Source of the DNA: Roseinatronobacter sp. S2
GTDB lineage: Bacteria > Pseudomonadota > Alphaproteobacteria > Rhodobacterales > Rhodobacteraceae
Length of the DNA: 64,000 nt
Direction: 5' to 3'
Assembly: GCF_029581395.1 (NCBI RefSeq)
Contig: NZ_CP121113.1
Span: 248,001 to 312,000, forward strand
In this document: positions 54,857-63,280 of the stretch, one piece after another
Position numbering within the stretch: the first letter of the stretch is position 1
How the letters are laid out: the number at the start of each line of letters is the position of its first letter
Notes under the pieces: model-generated
The model's input: the letters and a program-made list of their open reading frames with translations, nothing else
Database searches by the model: none
Told to the model about the DNA's origin: nothing
Program-made: the position numbers and the translations under genes

Positions 54857-57228
54857 GCCAGCCCCGCATCAGCCAGCATGCGCGCGGCTTCTTCATCCAG
54901 CAGGCGTTCATGACCCAGCCCGCGAATGGGCACACGCCCTGCCTCCAGCATCAGGGGCGCGGCAAGGGGCGTCACGCGCGCGCATGTGGTATGCACAATC
55001 TGCGGGCGGTCGCGCAGCATCTGTTCAATACGGCCGAAATCCACCAGCCCATGCGCCGCCTGATCGCGGGTAATGCGCAGCAGCAGATGGTCGGGGTCGT
55101 ATTTGCGCAAGGTGTCATACAGGATATCGCTGGAAAATGTGGCCTGTTTGCCGGTTTTCCGTTTGCCGGGTAAGTTGCGCTGGATCAGACCCGCAATCGT
55201 GGCCACCGCGCGGAAACTGCGCTTCATCACGGCATTTTCGGCCAGCCAGTCGGCCAGACCGTCGCGCAAACCATGCGGGTCCAGCAAGGGCGCGGGGTCT
55301 GTCACCGGGTCCAGCGACCAGACCAGAACCGCATAATCAGTGGCCACAAACCCCAAAGGGCCAAGGCCCGCCCCTTCCATCCGGCGCGTCAGCAACAGGC
55401 CCAGCGTTTGATGCGCATTGTAGCCCGCAAACCCATACAGACAAAAATACGCCCGCCCCCCGCGCGAATAGGTTTCGCAAGTCAGCGTTCCGGGTTTGGG
55501 CAGTTGCGATATATCCGCCTGAAGACGCAGCCATTGCGCCGTGATTTGCGGCAGCGCACCCCATTGCGCCGGATCGCCAATCAGGGCCAGCACACGGTCG
55601 CTAAGCAGGGTGGATGTGGACATCTTCAACCCGCCGAAAACTGCAATCTTGGGCTGTCGGGCGGGTTGCGGGGTCACTTCGACCACCATATCGCGCAGCG
55701 TGTCATAGCGCACTGTCTGCCCGCCAATCAGAAATGTGTCGCCGGGTGTCAGGCTGGCGGCAAAACCCTCGTCCACCTCGCCCAACGGCATGCCGCCGCG
55801 CCCCTTGCGGCGCACTTTCAGCGTTTCGGGCGTGGTGATGGTGCCTATGTTCATGCGAATGTCGCGCGCCACGCGCGGGTCGCGCAACTGCCACAGCCCG
55901 CCGCGCAGAACCAGCCTTTGCCACCGGTCATAGGCCCGCAACGCATAACCACCCGTGGCGCAAAATTCCACGCAGGCATCGAATGCAGCGCGCGTCACAG
56001 CCGCATAGGGACCGGCGCGCGTGATTTCATGGAACAGGGTATCTGGACAAAACGGCCCCGCACAGGCCATCAGCAGAAGATGCTGGCACAGAACATCAAG
56101 CCCGCCTGCGGGGCGCGCATCGCCGTCCAGCTTGCCTTGCGCTACGGCTTGCAGGGCGGCCACGCATTCCAGCACCTCGAACCGGTTGGTAGGCACGATC
56201 CGCGCGCGTGATGGCGTGTTATACTGGTGATTTGCCCGCCCGATACGCTGGACCAGCCGTTTGACATTCTTGGGCGCACCCACCTGCAACACCAGATCGA
56301 CATCGCCCCAGTCAATGCCCAGATCCAGACTGCCGGTGCAGACCATGGCGCGCAACTGTCCGGCGGCCATGGCCGCTTCGGCACGCGCGCGCACATCGCG
56401 CGACAGGCTGGAATGGTGCAGCCCGATGGCCAGGTTGGTGTCATTCACGGCCCACAGCGCCTGATAGAACAATTCCGCCTGCGCGCGGGTGTTGATGAAC
56501 ACCAGTGTCATGCGCGCATTTTCAATCGCGCGCATCACATCGCGCGCGGCATAATGCCCGCCTGCGCCCGACCATGGCGGGGGTGCGGTGACCGGCAGCA
56601 TGGCAATATCAGGCGCGGGGCCGGGGTCCGCGTGCAAAACCTGCGCACCACCCATGAACGCGGCCAACGCCGGCGGGTTTTCCACTGTTGCCGACAGGCC
56701 CGTGACCGTCAGCGCAGGCGCAAGGCTGCGCAAACGCGACAACCCCAGCATAAGCTGGTCGCCGCGCTTGGATTCGGCCAATGCGTGGATTTCGTCAATC
56801 ACGACACGGCGCAGCGTGCCAAAAATGCGCGGCGCTTCCGGATAGGACAGCATCAGCGCCAGCGATTCCGGTGTGGTCAGCAAAATATGCGGCGGGTCAA
56901 CACGCTGGCGCGCGCGGGTCGTGGCGGTGGTGTCGCCGGTGCGGTCCTCAACGCGGATATCAAGCCCCAGCCCCGCGACGGGCCGCGCCAGATTGCGCGC
57001 AATGTCATGGGTCAGCGCCTTGAGCGGCGACACATACAGCGTGTGCAACCCCGTATAGGGCTGGCGCAAATCGCATAGGCTGCGCAAAAAACCGGCCAAG
57101 GTCTTGCCCCCGCCGGTGGGCGCAATCAGCAACGTGTCGCAATCTGTGCCCGCCAGCGCAATCTGGTGGGGGTGGGGCTGCCAGCCCTGGGCGGCAAACC
57201 AGTCCTGAACAGCGGGCGGCAATGTCAT
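54853..57228 (-). CDS. Ligase-associated DEXH-box helicase (Lhr core)
   Basis: A 791-residue superfamily 2 helicase of the bacterial Lhr-Core type, a 3'-5' DNA translocase. The Walker A motif TGGGKT is at residues 38-43 and DEIH at 145-148. TGLSATVENP and QRIGRANHQYN are later helicase motifs, and a winged-helix plus Lhr-specific domain follow. It overlaps the ligase stop and the pdeM start by ATGA, so expression of the four is tightly coupled. Confidence 0.94.
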   Translation of the reverse strand: MTLPPAVQDWFAAQGWQPHPHQIALAGTDCDTLLIAPTGGGKTLAGFLRSLCDLRQPYTGLHTLYVSPLKALTHDIARNLARPVAGLGLDIRVEDRTGDTTATTRARQRVDPPHILLTTPESLALMLSYPEAPRIFGTLRRVVIDEIHALAESKRGDQLMLGLSRLRSLAPALTVTGLSATVENPPALAAFMGGAQVLHADPGPAPDIAMLPVTAPPPWSGAGGHYAARDVMRAIENARMTLVFINTRAQAELFYQALWAVNDTNLAIGLHHSSLSRDVRARAEAAMAAGQLRAMVCTGSLDLGIDWGDVDLVLQVGAPKNVKRLVQRIGRANHQYNTPSRARIVPTNRFEVLECVAALQAVAQGKLDGDARPAGGLDVLCQHLLLMACAGPFCPDTLFHEITRAGPYAAVTRAAFDACVEFCATGGYALRAYDRWQRLVLRGGLWQLRDPRVARDIRMNIGTITTPETLKVRRKGRGGMPLGEVDEGFAASLTPGDTFLIGGQTVRYDTLRDMVVEVTPQPARQPKIAVFGGLKMSTSTLLSDRVLALIGDPAQWGALPQITAQWLRLQADISQLPKPGTLTCETYSRGGRAYFCLYGFAGYNAHQTLGLLLTRRMEGAGLGPLGFVATDYAVLVWSLDPVTDPAPLLDPHGLRDGLADWLAENAVMKRSFRAVATIAGLIQRNLPGKRKTGKQATFSSDILYDTLRKYDPDHLLLRITRDQAAHGLVDFGRIEQMLRDRPQIVHTTCARVTPLAAPLMLEAGRVPIRGLGHERLLDEEAARMLADAGLA

Positions 57229-58793
57229 TTCGGCAGCAGTTCTTGCAGGGTTTCAAGCGTGTCCGCTTGTGCTGCGGGTTTGTCATCGCGGATGCGACTG
57301 ATCCGCGGAAAGCGCATGGCCACACCGGATTTGTGGCGCGGCGACCGGTTCAACCCTTCAAACGCAACCTCGACCACCTTCAGTGGTTTGACCGCGCGCA
57401 CAGGGCCGAAGCGGTCGGTTGTGTTGTCGCGCACGAAGCGGTCCAGCGCCTTCAGTTCCGCGTCGGTGAACCCGAAATACGCCTTGCCGACAGGCACCAG
57501 AACATCCCCGTCCCACACCCCGAAGGTAAAATCCGAATAATAGCCCGACCGCTTGCCATGCCCGCGCTGCGCATACAGCAACACGGCGTCAATCACGAAC
57601 GGATCGCGTTTCCATTTGAACCAATGCCCTTTGGCGCGGCCCGCGATATAGGGGCTGGCGCGGCGCTTAATCATCACCCCTTCGATCACCGGATCGGGCG
57701 GGTTGGCGCGCAGGGCGGCCAGATCGTCCCATGTCGTGAAATCCAGCCTTGGCGAGTGGTCAATCTGCGCGGGCAGCGCGGGGGTGGCCGCGTCCAGCAC
57801 CGCACGGCGCGCATCATAGGGTCGGGCGCGCATGTCCTGCCCCTGCCAGACCAGCACATCATAGACGCGCAATCCGGCAGGGTGGCTGCGCAGCATGGCG
57901 GCGCTGACGGTCTTGCGGTTCAGGCGTTGCTGCAACTCCCCGAACGGGGCCACTGTGTCACCGCGCCGGACCAGCAATTCCCCGTCAAGCACCCCGTCAA
58001 ATTCCAGCAGGGCCAGCACATCGGGAAACGCGTTTGATATATCTTCGCCGGTGCGGGAATACAGACGCCGCGTGCCACGGTCACTGACCGCCTGCACACG
58101 AATGCCGTCCCATTTCCATTCCGCCGCAAAATCGGCAGGGGACTGGGCCGCCATGGCGCCTGCATCCCATGCGGTTGACAGCATGACGGGGCGAAAGGGG
58201 GCGTAGGCCGCGGATTCAGGCTTCGCGCCACCCTGCGCCCATGCGAACAGGTCCAGATAGGGGGGCGTCAGGCCGTGCCATATCTCCTCGACCTCGGTCA
58301 GGGGCAGGTTGGCCCATTTGGCAAATGCCGTGCGCGCCAGCCGCGCCGACACCCCAACCCGCAAGCCCCCTGTCGCCAGTTTCAGGCACGCATAGCGTTG
58401 TGACGGGCCAAGATTGTCCAGCAGCGCCACAATCACATCCCCAAGGCGCGCTTTGGGTGTGTCGCGCAACTGCCCCACCACATCGGCCAATGACGGGTTC
58501 TCTTGGCCGTCCACAGGCCAGATCAGCGCTAGGGTTTCCGCCAGATCACCCACGAAATCATAGCTTAGGGCAAAAAGTTCGGCATCGACCCTGCCTGACA
58601 CCAACCCGCGCAACAGGGACGGGCGCACCTGCCGCAGATCCAGATCACCGGTCAGGGCGGCCAGTGCAAGCCCGCGTTCGGGGTCGGGCTGGGTGGCGAA
58701 CCAGTCGGCCAGCACCCGTTCCTTGCCCGACCGCTGCGGGGTAAAGGCCAGCTGTTCCAGCAGCCGCGCGAATGCCGCAAGACCGCCTGTCAT
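57225..58793 (-). CDS. ATP-dependent DNA ligase
   Basis: A 522-residue ligase of the family related to eukaryotic ligase I. The nucleotidyl lysine is Lys227 in EWKWDGIR. An N-terminal helical DNA-binding domain precedes it. The adenylation core continues with EGVMIKRRAS and KWKRDPF, and a C-terminal OB fold is included. It stands besides the NAD-dependent replicative ligase expected elsewhere. It works with the exonuclease, helicase and phosphoesterase of the same operon, probably in a repair pathway. Confidence 0.93.
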   Translation of the reverse strand: MTGGLAAFARLLEQLAFTPQRSGKERVLADWFATQPDPERGLALAALTGDLDLRQVRPSLLRGLVSGRVDAELFALSYDFVGDLAETLALIWPVDGQENPSLADVVGQLRDTPKARLGDVIVALLDNLGPSQRYACLKLATGGLRVGVSARLARTAFAKWANLPLTEVEEIWHGLTPPYLDLFAWAQGGAKPESAAYAPFRPVMLSTAWDAGAMAAQSPADFAAEWKWDGIRVQAVSDRGTRRLYSRTGEDISNAFPDVLALLEFDGVLDGELLVRRGDTVAPFGELQQRLNRKTVSAAMLRSHPAGLRVYDVLVWQGQDMRARPYDARRAVLDAATPALPAQIDHSPRLDFTTWDDLAALRANPPDPVIEGVMIKRRASPYIAGRAKGHWFKWKRDPFVIDAVLLYAQRGHGKRSGYYSDFTFGVWDGDVLVPVGKAYFGFTDAELKALDRFVRDNTTDRFGPVRAVKPLKVVEVAFEGLNRSPRHKSGVAMRFPRISRIRDDKPAAQADTLETLQELLPK

Positions 58794-59788
58794 TCTGCCT
58801 CGTCCTCATAACCTATCAGGCGCAGGGGGTGGGCCGCGCGCCCGTTCAGGCTGCACCAGCGCATGACCGCGTCTTCGCGCCCATGGGTGACCCAGACCTG
58901 CGCGGGGTCCAGTTCGGTGATGGTGCGCGTCAGGTCGGGCCAGTCCACATGGTCGGAAATGACCAGCGGCAATTCAACACCGCGCTGGCGGGCGCGGGCG
59001 CGCACCTGCATCCAGCCCGATGCAAAGCAAATGACCGGATCGGGAAAACGCTGCGCCCATGTGGCCGCAAAGGCAGATGGCGGCGCAAGCACGATCGCGC
59101 CCGCGAAATCCGGCTTGCGCCCGCGTTCAAGGGTGGCAGGCCGCAAATCCCCCAGCGCCACGCCTTGGGCCATGTGATAATCGCACAGTTTTTGCAACGC
59201 ACCGTGAATATGGATCGGCCCGTCATAGCCTGCCTGCCGCAACAACATGATAATACGCTGCGCCTTGCCCAGCGCATAAGCCCCAATCAGATGCGCGCGG
59301 TCAGGTTGCGCACGCACAGATGCCAGCAGTTTGGCGATTTCACCCAACGGGTCGGGATGGCGGAACACTGGCAGGCCGAATGTCGCTTCGGTCACGAAGA
59401 TATCGCAGGGCACGGGTTCAAACGGCGCGCAAGCGGGGTTTGGCACGCGGCTGTAATCGCCCGACACAACAATGCGCCCCTGCGCCCCCGTGACCGCAAT
59501 TTGCGCCGATCCCAGCACATGGCCAGCAGGGTGAAAGCTGACTGTCACATCACCAATACGCACCGGCCCATCATAAGGCTGGCGGCTTTGGGTGAATTCC
59601 GCGCCATAGCGCAGCGCCATGATATCCAGTGTCTGCGCCGTGGCCATCACGGCCCCATGGCCCGCGCGGGCGTGGTCGGCATGGCCATGGGTGACAAGCG
59701 CACGCGCCACAGGGCGCACAGGGTCAATAAAGAACCCGCCCGCCGGACAAAACAGTCCTTCAGGTTTTGGAACCAGAATAGGGTCCAT
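58790..59788 (-). CDS. Ligase-associated DNA exonuclease (metallo-beta-lactamase fold)
   Basis: A 332-residue SNM1/Pso2-like nuclease and first gene of the repair operon. The metal motif HGHADH is at residues 34-39 and the beta-CASP part follows (VSGDYSR; TEATFGLP). It should trim DNA ends before ligation. The stop overlaps the ligase ATG (ATGA). A hairpin lies in the 80-base gap to the BASS transporter gene upstream. Confidence 0.92.
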   Translation of the reverse strand: MDPILVPKPEGLFCPAGGFFIDPVRPVARALVTHGHADHARAGHGAVMATAQTLDIMALRYGAEFTQSRQPYDGPVRIGDVTVSFHPAGHVLGSAQIAVTGAQGRIVVSGDYSRVPNPACAPFEPVPCDIFVTEATFGLPVFRHPDPLGEIAKLLASVRAQPDRAHLIGAYALGKAQRIIMLLRQAGYDGPIHIHGALQKLCDYHMAQGVALGDLRPATLERGRKPDFAGAIVLAPPSAFAATWAQRFPDPVICFASGWMQVRARARQRGVELPLVISDHVDWPDLTRTITELDPAQVWVTHGREDAVMRWCSLNGRAAHPLRLIGYEDEAE

Positions 59789-59816
59789 TCACCCCCCTGC
59801 ATTTCATGACAGGGCC

Positions 59817-59850
59817 CGCCCCTGCACAACCGCAAAATGTGGCAGGGGCG
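59817..59850 (-). terminator. Hairpin between BASS transporter and repair operon
   Basis: CGCCCCTGC and GCAGGGGCG form a perfect 9-bp stem with a 16-base loop, after the transporter stop. There is no U-run. It could insulate the repair operon from upstream transcription. Confidence 0.4.
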
Positions 59851-59868
59851 CAGAAAATCAAGCCGTGA

Positions 59869-60774
59869 TCACGCGTCCTGTATGACCTTGGCCGCATCAC
59901 GGGCCAGCGCTTCGCGCGTCGCGCTGCGGCGATACCACAGCATCACTGCGGTGGAACTCAGCACAATGAACAGCGAATACAGCACCGGAATAAGCAGCAC
60001 CGCCTGTTGCTGCGCCGCCGCGAAACTAAGCGTGATGACCAGCACCGCCAGCGGGCCGTTCTGAATGCCCGTTTCCAGACTGATGGTGCGGGCGCGGTTG
60101 GTATCCTGCCCCAACCCCCGCGCAACCCAATAGCCAAACAACATGCCAATCAGGCCAATGCCGATGGTTGCTGCATAAATCGGCGCGGGCGTGTCCAGCA
60201 GCAACTGGTAATTGCGCGGCACCCAACTGATGATCAGGAACAAGATCACCACCACCCCCATGAAAGACCCGATCAATTCCACGGTCGCGCCCACATTCGG
60301 GTTCATCCGCCGCAAGATCATGCCCAGCATGGTGGGCACCAGCAACACGGCCAGAATTTGCGCCACATTGCCCGGCGGGATAACATAATCCGCCCCCACA
60401 CCCGCAAGCCCGCCGTAAAACGACAGCAGAACCGGCACCATGACCACAGCCGCAAGCGTGGACACGGTAGTCATCATAATGGACAGGGCCAGCACGCCCT
60501 TGCTGAAATAGGCAAATATATTCGATGTTGTGCCGCCCGGCATACAGGCAATCAGCAACAGCCCCACGACCAGCGCAGGCGGCAGGCCCAGCAACACCGC
60601 CAGCAGGAACCCCAGAAAGGGCATAACCGCAAACTGGCTAAGCAGACCTACCATAATGCCCTTGGGCTTGCGAAAGGCGATCAGAAAATCGCGCGGTGTC
60701 ATGCTGGCCCCCATGCCCAGCATAATCACCATCATCATGATACCCAGTAGCGTGGTTTCCAGTTCTGTCAGCAT
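59869..60774 (-). CDS. Bile acid:sodium symporter family (BASS) transporter
   Basis: A 301-residue membrane protein with about ten hydrophobic helices. The ASBT/BASS pattern is seen in ACMPGGTTSNIFAYFSKG (sodium site region) and ETGIQNGPLAVLVI (crossover helix). Family members move bile acids, pantoate, 2-keto acids or pyruvate with sodium; the substrate is unknown. It starts 4 bases after the acyl-CoA ligase stop, so the two are likely an operon and the substrate may be an organic acid. Confidence 0.88.
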   Translation of the reverse strand: MLTELETTLLGIMMMVIMLGMGASMTPRDFLIAFRKPKGIMVGLLSQFAVMPFLGFLLAVLLGLPPALVVGLLLIACMPGGTTSNIFAYFSKGVLALSIMMTTVSTLAAVVMVPVLLSFYGGLAGVGADYVIPPGNVAQILAVLLVPTMLGMILRRMNPNVGATVELIGSFMGVVVILFLIISWVPRNYQLLLDTPAPIYAATIGIGLIGMLFGYWVARGLGQDTNRARTISLETGIQNGPLAVLVITLSFAAAQQQAVLLIPVLYSLFIVLSSTAVMLWYRRSATREALARDAAKVIQDA

Positions 60775-60778
60775 GGCG

Positions 60779-62512
60779 TCAGACCTTTCCAGCGAATTCG
60801 GCGCGCACTTCGGCCTTCAGGTCCTTGCGCAGGATTTTCCCGATAGGGGATTTCGGCAGGTCATCGCGGATAATCACGCTTTTGGGCACCTTGTAGGCGG
60901 CGAGATATTTGCGGCAATGCGCAATCACATCCTGCTTGGTCAATTCATCCGGCTGGTCGGGGTTGCGCACGACATAGGCGCGCACCGCCTCGCCCGATTT
61001 TGCGTCTGGTGTGCCGACAACAGCGGCTTCCAGCACTGTGGGCAGTTTGGCCAGACAATCCTCGACCTCATTGGGGTAGACATTGAAGCCCGACACAAGA
61101 ACCATGTCTTTCTTGCGATCCACGATGCGCAGATAGCCGTCTTCGTCCATCGTGGCCACGTCACCGGTGAACAGCCAGCCATTCTGCACCGTCTTGGCCG
61201 TATCATCAGGGCGGTTCCAGTATCCCAGCATGATTTGCGGTCCCTTGACCAGCAATTCGCCGGGTTGTCCGTCCTCTACAGGGTCGGCATTGTCATCGAC
61301 CAGCGCAACGTCCGTTCCCGGAACCGGCACCCCGATAGAGCCAGCGCGCATGGGTTGTTCCAGCGGATTGAATGTCACCAGAGGCGCAGATTCGGTCAGC
61401 CCGTATCCTTCGGCCACGCGGGTGCCGGTGATCTTTTGCCAGCGTTCAGCCACGGCGCCATGCAGGGCCGTGCCGCCCGCGATGGCTGCGGTCAGGGTTT
61501 TCGGCGGATAGGCCGCGAACCATTCTTCATTCATCAGCCCGTTGAACAACGTATTGACGCCGGTAATCCATGTCACAGGGTAATTTTCCAGCGCCCGCTG
61601 GATATTCTGCACAGGGCGCGGCGAAGGCACCAGAATATTGCGCGCCCCAAGTGCAAAGAACGTCATCAGATTGGCCGTAAAGGCAAAGATATGATAGACA
61701 GGCAACGCAGTGAGCACGCAATCCTTGCCCGTCATATGATGCGACCCCATGGCGCGCACCTGTTCCAGATTGGCCAGAATATTGCCATGGCTAAGCATTG
61801 CGCCCTTGGCCACACCTGTTGTGCCGCCGGTATATTGCAACAAGGCGAGATCATTGGGTTTCAATACATCCCAATCGGTGACTTTGGGATGCGCGCGCCC
61901 CTTGCGCAGCGCATCGCGGATGCGCAGGACCGGCACACCCAGTTTGGGCACGGGCGGCAGGCTGCGTGTCCAGACTTTCTGGACGCCGCGAATTATGAAT
62001 TCCGGCACGCGCGGGAAAAATTCGGGCACACCTGCCAGCACAACATGACGAATGCCGGTCTGCGGAATCACTTCGGCCAGTTTATCGGTAAACATGTCGC
62101 TGATGACCAGAACCTCGACCCCGGCATCATTGAACTGATGTGTCATCTCGGATGCGGTATAAAGCGGGTTGGTATTGACCAGAACGCAGCCCGCCTTGAA
62201 CGCACCAAAGGCCGCCACCGGATAGGCCAGCCCGTTGGGCAGTTGCACCGCCACCCGCGCGCCCCGTTTCAAACCGCATTCATGGCGCAGGAAACTGGCA
62301 AATTCGTCCGACAGCTTGCCCACTTGCGCGAATGTGTGGGTGCCGCTCATGCCATTTGGCACAACACAGGTGAAGGCTTTTTTGCTGGCGAATTTCGTGC
62401 AGGCATCCTGCACCAGTTCAGCCAGATTGGCATAGGGCGACGGGGCAAGCATGGGCGATATGTCGCTGCCATATGCCGCCAGCCATGGACGGTCTGGTGC
62501 GGTGTTGTTCAA
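60779..62512 (-). CDS. fadD: Long-chain acyl-CoA ligase (AMP-binding)
   Basis: A 577-residue adenylate-forming enzyme activating fatty acids with ATP and CoA. The P-loop is YTGGTTGVAKGA; GYGLTESAPLV, LFTGDVATMDEDGYL and the Lys near the end (PIGKILRKDL) are in place. I take the TTG at 62512, which has a strong GGGAGGA at the right distance. The only in-frame alternative, a GTG at 62566, would lie upstream of the predicted promoter start. It is followed by the BASS transporter gene. Confidence 0.9.
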   Translation of the reverse strand: MNNTAPDRPWLAAYGSDISPMLAPSPYANLAELVQDACTKFASKKAFTCVVPNGMSGTHTFAQVGKLSDEFASFLRHECGLKRGARVAVQLPNGLAYPVAAFGAFKAGCVLVNTNPLYTASEMTHQFNDAGVEVLVISDMFTDKLAEVIPQTGIRHVVLAGVPEFFPRVPEFIIRGVQKVWTRSLPPVPKLGVPVLRIRDALRKGRAHPKVTDWDVLKPNDLALLQYTGGTTGVAKGAMLSHGNILANLEQVRAMGSHHMTGKDCVLTALPVYHIFAFTANLMTFFALGARNILVPSPRPVQNIQRALENYPVTWITGVNTLFNGLMNEEWFAAYPPKTLTAAIAGGTALHGAVAERWQKITGTRVAEGYGLTESAPLVTFNPLEQPMRAGSIGVPVPGTDVALVDDNADPVEDGQPGELLVKGPQIMLGYWNRPDDTAKTVQNGWLFTGDVATMDEDGYLRIVDRKKDMVLVSGFNVYPNEVEDCLAKLPTVLEAAVVGTPDAKSGEAVRAYVVRNPDQPDELTKQDVIAHCRKYLAAYKVPKSVIIRDDLPKSPIGKILRKDLKAEVRAEFAGKV

Positions 62513-62564
62513 GGTATCCTCCCTCACCCGCGTTTTCGATACAGGCGTTAGGTCAACATTCCCC

Positions 62565-62570
62565 ACTATA
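62565..62570 (-). promoter_or_regulatory. Candidate extended -10 promoter of fadD
   Basis: On the minus strand TGC-TATAGT is an extended -10 element (TGn plus 5 of 6). Transcription from near 62558 gives a leader of about 46 bases to the TTG start. Confidence 0.45.
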
Positions 62571-62616
62571 GCAATGCAAACAAGCCCTGACGTTCAGTCG
62601 ACGCGGGGGCATTTTG

Positions 62617-62645
62617 AAAAAAACCTTGCGTCACTTCACCGCAAG
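62617..62645 (-). terminator. Rho-independent terminator of the plsC-PPOX unit
   Basis: On the minus strand CTTGCG and CGCAAG pair over 6 bp with a 9-base loop, followed by GTTTTTTT. A second small hairpin (GCCCGG/CCGGGC) sits just ahead at 62645-62659. It ends the two-gene transcript before fadD. Confidence 0.75.
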
Positions 62646-62671
62646 CCCGGCTTCCGGGCACGTTCAAGGGG

Positions 62672-63277
62672 CTACCACATGGTCGTGCGTGCGCGTTCCG
62701 GCCATTCGCGGTCATATTCGGTACCGTCAATTTCACCGCGCGCCAGCTCGGACAGAATGTCACCCATGCTGGGAAGATCATGTGACTGATCACCATCCAG
62801 CCACAAACGCGCGCGTATTATGGCACGCGCACATTGAAAATAAATTGCAGACACCCGAAATTCGATGACCGAACGGGGCTGCTTGCCTTGCCGTTCAAAA
62901 CTGGCAAGCAGGGATGCATCCGCCGTCAAATGCGCGCAACCATTCACGCGGATGACATTCTGCGCGCCTGCCACCACAAACATCAGGGATGCGCGGCCAT
63001 CCGTGACGATATTGCGCAAACTGTCGATGCGGTTATTGCCGTGCCAGTCCGGCAACAGTAGCGTGCGCTCATCCTGAATACGCACCACGGCGGCATCATC
63101 GCCGCGCGGGCTTGCATCGACCCCATCCGGCCCCACGGTCGACAGGACACAAAAACGCGCGCGCGTGATCCATGCGCGATAGGCAGGCGTGATCTTGTCC
63201 GCAACTTTCAACAGGCTGGCGGGGGCGGGCTGCCCGTAATGGCGTTCCAGTTCTGCGATCGACTGCATATATTCCAT
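62672..63277 (-). CDS. PPOX-class flavoprotein (pyridoxamine-phosphate-oxidase-like)
   Basis: A 201-residue split-barrel FMN-binding protein. Features are FCVLSTVGPDGVDASPRGD and LLLPDWHGNNRIDSLRNI, typical of the MSMEG_1061-like subfamily. Such proteins bind FMN or related deazaflavins and act as oxidoreductases of unknown substrate; the pyridoxine-specific residues cannot be judged. AGGGGTAAG precedes the ATG. It begins 3 bases after the plsC stop. Confidence 0.87.
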   Translation of the reverse strand: MEYMQSIAELERHYGQPAPASLLKVADKITPAYRAWITRARFCVLSTVGPDGVDASPRGDDAAVVRIQDERTLLLPDWHGNNRIDSLRNIVTDGRASLMFVVAGAQNVIRVNGCAHLTADASLLASFERQGKQPRSVIEFRVSAIYFQCARAIIRARLWLDGDQSHDLPSMGDILSELARGEIDGTEYDREWPERARTTMW

Positions 63278-63280
63278 ATC

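Noticed and set aside
60530..62551. A 673-codon open frame on the plus strand
   Set aside because: It is antisense to fadD and the BASS transporter, whose motifs are complete; the translation shows no family features.
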